A stretch of 64,000 bases of DNA. It comes from Glandiceps talaboti (taxonomy: Eukaryota > Hemichordata > Enteropneusta > Spengelidae). This document shows positions 47,239 through 64,000 of this stretch, piece by piece (within the stretch, counting starts at the first letter, position 1; each line of letters opens with the position of its first letter). A program made the position numbers and the translations under genes. The notes beneath the pieces are model-generated. The model was not told the origin of the DNA. It was given only the letters and a program-made list of their open reading frames with translations, and searched no databases. The stretch covers positions 2,835,001 to 2,899,000 of the forward strand of contig NC_135553.1 in NCBI RefSeq assembly GCF_964340395.1. Direction: 5' to 3'.

Positions 47239-47310
47239 AGGGGACACCCGGGTTCGAACCAGGGACCTCTCGATCTGCAGTCGAATGCTCTACCACTGAG
47301 CTATATCCCC
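47239..47310 (-). tRNA. tRNA-Cys (GCA)
   Basis: On minus the sequence starts GGGGATATAGCTCAGTGGTA and folds as a full cloverleaf. The acceptor stem GGGGATA pairs with TGTCCCC and a U discriminator follows. The D-arm is the A-box region TAGCTCAGTGGT; the anticodon loop CTGCAGA gives GCA; the T-arm is GGTTCGAACC (B-box). There is no intron and no encoded CCA. A TTTT pol III terminator lies about 8 nt past the 3' end (plus 47228-47231). It is a nuclear-type tRNA and looks functional. Confidence 0.97.
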
Positions 47311-48129
47311 ATACCTGAAATCGCGTCCGTGTAACTTATTCAAAGTTGTCGTTTGACACGTCATGCATACTTAATTTTCCATATAAATGTCATAAAATTG
47401 TATGCAACACTTTAAATGACAATGAGCCAATAGCTTTTTGACATGATAGCTTGAGTGAGATAAAAATCGAGGTCAACAGCTATTGTATGGTGACGTGGCA
47501 GCTAATAGTGTGTTTACACGCGTACACGTACAATGCAGTGAATGGGGACAGTGGCATTAAAAGGTCATTTGTTTTCTTTACAGAATAGCTACAGGTGTCA
47601 TTATATCACCAGTTACTATGTACTATGCAAAATCATTGATTATAATAGTGCAAATTTGAAGCAAATAAATCATGCAAAAATCGATCAGACTAAATTTTTA
47701 CTCATGATTCTATTAAAGCCTACTGTGAACACAGAGAACTGTAACATATATCATCAGGATAATATTAATAAACATATTTGCTGAATAGCATATTCTTTTT
47801 AATCGTGAGATAGTGCAATTTCTAATGTTTTCCCTTTCATACAACTAGAAAACCGCACGAACGACAATGCAAGATGCAATTATCATAACGTTGGTTTGTG
47901 GGGCGTCGACCACACCCCGGCGAGTTCTGTACATGTTACGACACATTTCACTGCACTGTGTATGCATAATTCGAGGTTGAAGAGTTTATTGTAACCAGAA
48001 TTAACGCTTTCGCTAGTCAGTGAACAACAACCAAAGGTTCAAGGACAACAAGGTAAACGAGGGTTGTTATTAAAAAGTACGTTCGTTTCAAGTGGAGACG
48101 TTGTTTTACCTACCGACACCCACTTTATT

Positions 48130-48151
48130 AATGTGTGTATGTGTATGTGTA

Positions 48152-48206
<55 letters not shown>
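48130..48206. repeat. (TG)n microsatellite
   Basis: Dinucleotide repeat with a few A substitutions. Confidence 0.95.
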
Positions 48207-48209
<3 letters not shown>

Positions 48210-48572
48210 TGTGTCACTGTGTGTTTATTCATGTACATGTGCATGTATTGTGTGATGATGTATGTGTGTGTTTATGTTTTTTGTGTAAATGAGGGATTAC
48301 AAGAAGAAACTTCCCTCTTCAGTCCACTAGCTGCAATCACCGGCGTATAAGCTTACATGTGCACAGGTACACATTTTCATTACCAGTAAAGGGGCACAAA
48401 ACTGGGTTACGTTTTTGGGCGTATATTTTCATGCAACAAGTACTCGGAGTAGTCTACTTACTGAAGTATATATTTAACCACCCAAATTTGGTATTAGATA
48501 CAATCGGATGACGTAATTTATATAGACATTTTCGAGGAAATATCTATTATGCAATCAACTGTTCAAACAGTA

Positions 48573-48660
48573 GCCCCATCTACACGTAGGTCGTGTGTCC
48601 AACCTGAGGCAGTCCCAAGTCCTACCTCAGGTAGGATTTTTAGTGCCGTGTAGACGGGGC
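48573..48660. mobile_element. 88-bp TA-flanked MITE (GCCCCATCTACACG ends)
   Basis: The left end GCCCCATCTACACG and right end CGTGTAGACGGGGC are inverted repeats with one mismatch, bordered by TA on both sides. There is also an internal palindrome (CCTGAGG...CCTCAGG). Confidence 0.6.
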
Positions 48661-49348
48661 TAGTGTCAGAAGACATTTGTAATGTGATAGATCTAGAAGG
48701 CATGCAATAACGATAACACGACACTAGAATAGTTTAATCGGGGTTTTATGTCAGAGTATTTTCACTTGAGTAAGAAGCTTTTCACTTTGTGCCACTTTAG
48801 GTACGGCAAGAACGCGTATCATGATATGCTATCCTCTACCGTTGCTATGTGCTTGTCACTATAGTATCCTCGGCCTGTTGCACCGACTTTTCTTGCTGCG
48901 CATGCACGGTACATCTCTATTTCATTCTTCCAACTTGAAGTCCTTGGCACGTGACGTAACAAAATAGTTTATGGGGCTAAACAGAGTTCATATTGATGAG
49001 CACCGGGTCAGAAAGTATTTAGTGTTATATTTTATCAAAATCTATCACACCAAACAATGAACGAAACTAACATTCATGAGATCGAGAATTCATGATAAGT
49101 AATGACATTAATATATGTAATTAATAGTTAATTGAACATCGAAATCCCAATTTACGAAGCTAGGAAAAGAACGCAGACAATGTCAAAAGTATAGGGGGGG
49201 GGGGTCACTTTCGATGCTGGACTTTAATGTGGTAATGGAACGAGATGTTGATTTTAGAAATTAAAACTGTAATCAATATTAACAGTCTCATTCTGTTAGC
49301 CAGCTAACATTCAAAACGAAGCGACTTGTAACAAAAAGACATGTACAT

Positions 49349-49680
49349 GTTATATTATATTATATTATATTATGTTATGTTATGTTATGTTATGTTATAT
49401 TATATTATATTATATTATATTATATTATATTATATTATTTTATATTATATTATATTATATTATATTATATTGTATTATATTGTATTGTATTATATTATAT
49501 TATATTATATTATATTATATTATATTATATTGTATTGTATTGTATTGTATTGTATTGTATTATATTATATTATATTATGTTATATTATATTGTATTATAT
49601 TGTATTATAGTATAGTATTATATTGTGTTAGTTTAGATTAGTTTAGTTTAGTTTAGATTATATTAGATTATATTAATTTA
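49349..49680. repeat. (TTATA)n/(TTGTA)n array
   Basis: About 330 bp of pentanucleotide repeat with TTATG and TTGTA variants. Its Tyr/Ile/Leu frames are artefacts. Confidence 0.95.
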
Positions 49681-50025
49681 TTTCTGTAAATCAGCAACAA
49701 TGCGCAACGTTTTGAACTCACAGATATGATTACTCCACAATATATATAACTGTTTCCGTTTAAATTTTTTAGAGGTCAAATCTGAAATGTCTCCTTCTGT
49801 GATCTTCCATAGAAGGAAATCCTCCGCCTCCAGAATCGAGATAAAATGACTTGAATCACTGAGCGGAAGAAGAATAGCAGAAACAAAAGAGCCAAGGGAA
49901 ACATTTCCATCGCTATGAGGCGCTATCACAATCGTACAAGAATCACGTGACTTTACTTCCTTGTCAAAGTTCCGGGAAAGTTGACGCAAAAAGTTGTCGT
50001 ACATTGAAGAGGCACCCACAGTCAT
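49678..50025 (-). CDS. Possible small orphan protein, head-to-head with the Hedgehog-like gene
   Basis: An open frame from an ATG at 50025 (or 50004) to a stop at 49678 gives about 115 aa: MTVGASSMYDNFLRQLSRNF, then a Lys/Arg-rich and balanced composition (VKSRDSCTIVIAPHSDGNVS, EAEDFLLWKITEGDI) ending RIVADLQK. AATAAA overlaps the stop region. The composition is unlike the microsatellite ORFs around it, and the start lies about 40 bp from the divergent ATG at 50065, as in a bidirectional promoter. I recognise no domain. It could also be a chance ORF; the same frame is open further upstream to 50136, across exon 1 of the neighbour. Confidence 0.3.
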   Translation of the reverse strand: MTVGASSMYDNFLRQLSRNFDKEVKSRDSCTIVIAPHSDGNVSLGSFVSAILLPLSDSSHFISILEAEDFLLWKITEGDISDLTSKKFKRKQLYILWSNHICEFKTLRIVADLQK

Positions 50026-50064
50026 ATACAGGTGTATCGTGTGGTAAACACGAACGACACAACA

Positions 50065-64000
<13,936 letters not shown>

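Larger units (their letters stand above)
47311..49677. other. Spacer between tRNA-Cys and the Hedgehog-like gene region
   Basis: Holds a (GT)n run at about 48130-48206, a small TA-flanked inverted-repeat element at 48573-48660 and a long (TATAT)n array at 49349-49680. No protein gene is seen. Confidence 0.6.

Overview
This is a eukaryotic, AT-rich, intron-rich animal window. It shows GT-AG introns of about 0.1-4 kb, dense microsatellites, many small inverted-repeat transposons, a nuclear tRNA-Cys gene and tRNA-derived SINEs. The gene set (ARPC1, juvenile-hormone-acid-methyltransferase-like enzyme, MPST, PM20D2 and a secreted protein with a Hedgehog-like domain) and the repeats suggest a marine invertebrate, most likely a non-vertebrate deuterostome (acorn worm or lancelet grade). 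A lophotrochozoan cannot be excluded from the sequence alone.

Layout. 1-1185: first two coding exons of an ARPC1 gene (minus, running out of the window on the left). 5469-9677: four-exon class I SAM-dependent methyltransferase (plus). 12155-21218: complete 12-exon second ARPC1 gene (minus, 370 codons). 22441-23942: two-exon MPST-like sulfurtransferase (plus), head-to-head with that ARPC1. 26511-28379: a second MPST copy whose active-site loop is split by a 707-bp near-perfect palindrome. 28380-34113: gene-poor block with nested DNA transposons, including a 2.6-kb TAA-flanked, Harbinger-like element carrying a broken minus-strand ORF with a long Asp tract. 34114-39300 and 42332-45893: tandem six-exon PM20D2 genes (plus). 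47239-47310: tRNA-Cys(GCA), minus. 49678-50025: possible small unknown minus-strand ORF. 50065 to the window end: a secreted protein (plus, at least 10 exons, 3' end outside) whose second half matches the Hedgehog N-terminal domain and whose first half looks like a more diverged copy of the same fold.

Three neighbouring families (ARPC1, MPST, PM20D2) are each present as a local tandem pair, so local duplication is the main architectural theme. The two PM20D2 copies are patchily similar: exons 1 and 3 are nearly identical while exons 2, 4, 5 and 6 are clearly diverged, which suggests gene conversion. The two ARPC1 copies share a 25-bp element in their upstream regions. I see no operon-like functional pathway: the genes serve actin nucleation, methyl transfer, sulfur metabolism, dipeptide repair and (inferred) extracellular signalling or matrix roles. 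Exon coordinates were read by hand from splice consensus, frame continuity and family similarity. No database search was run.
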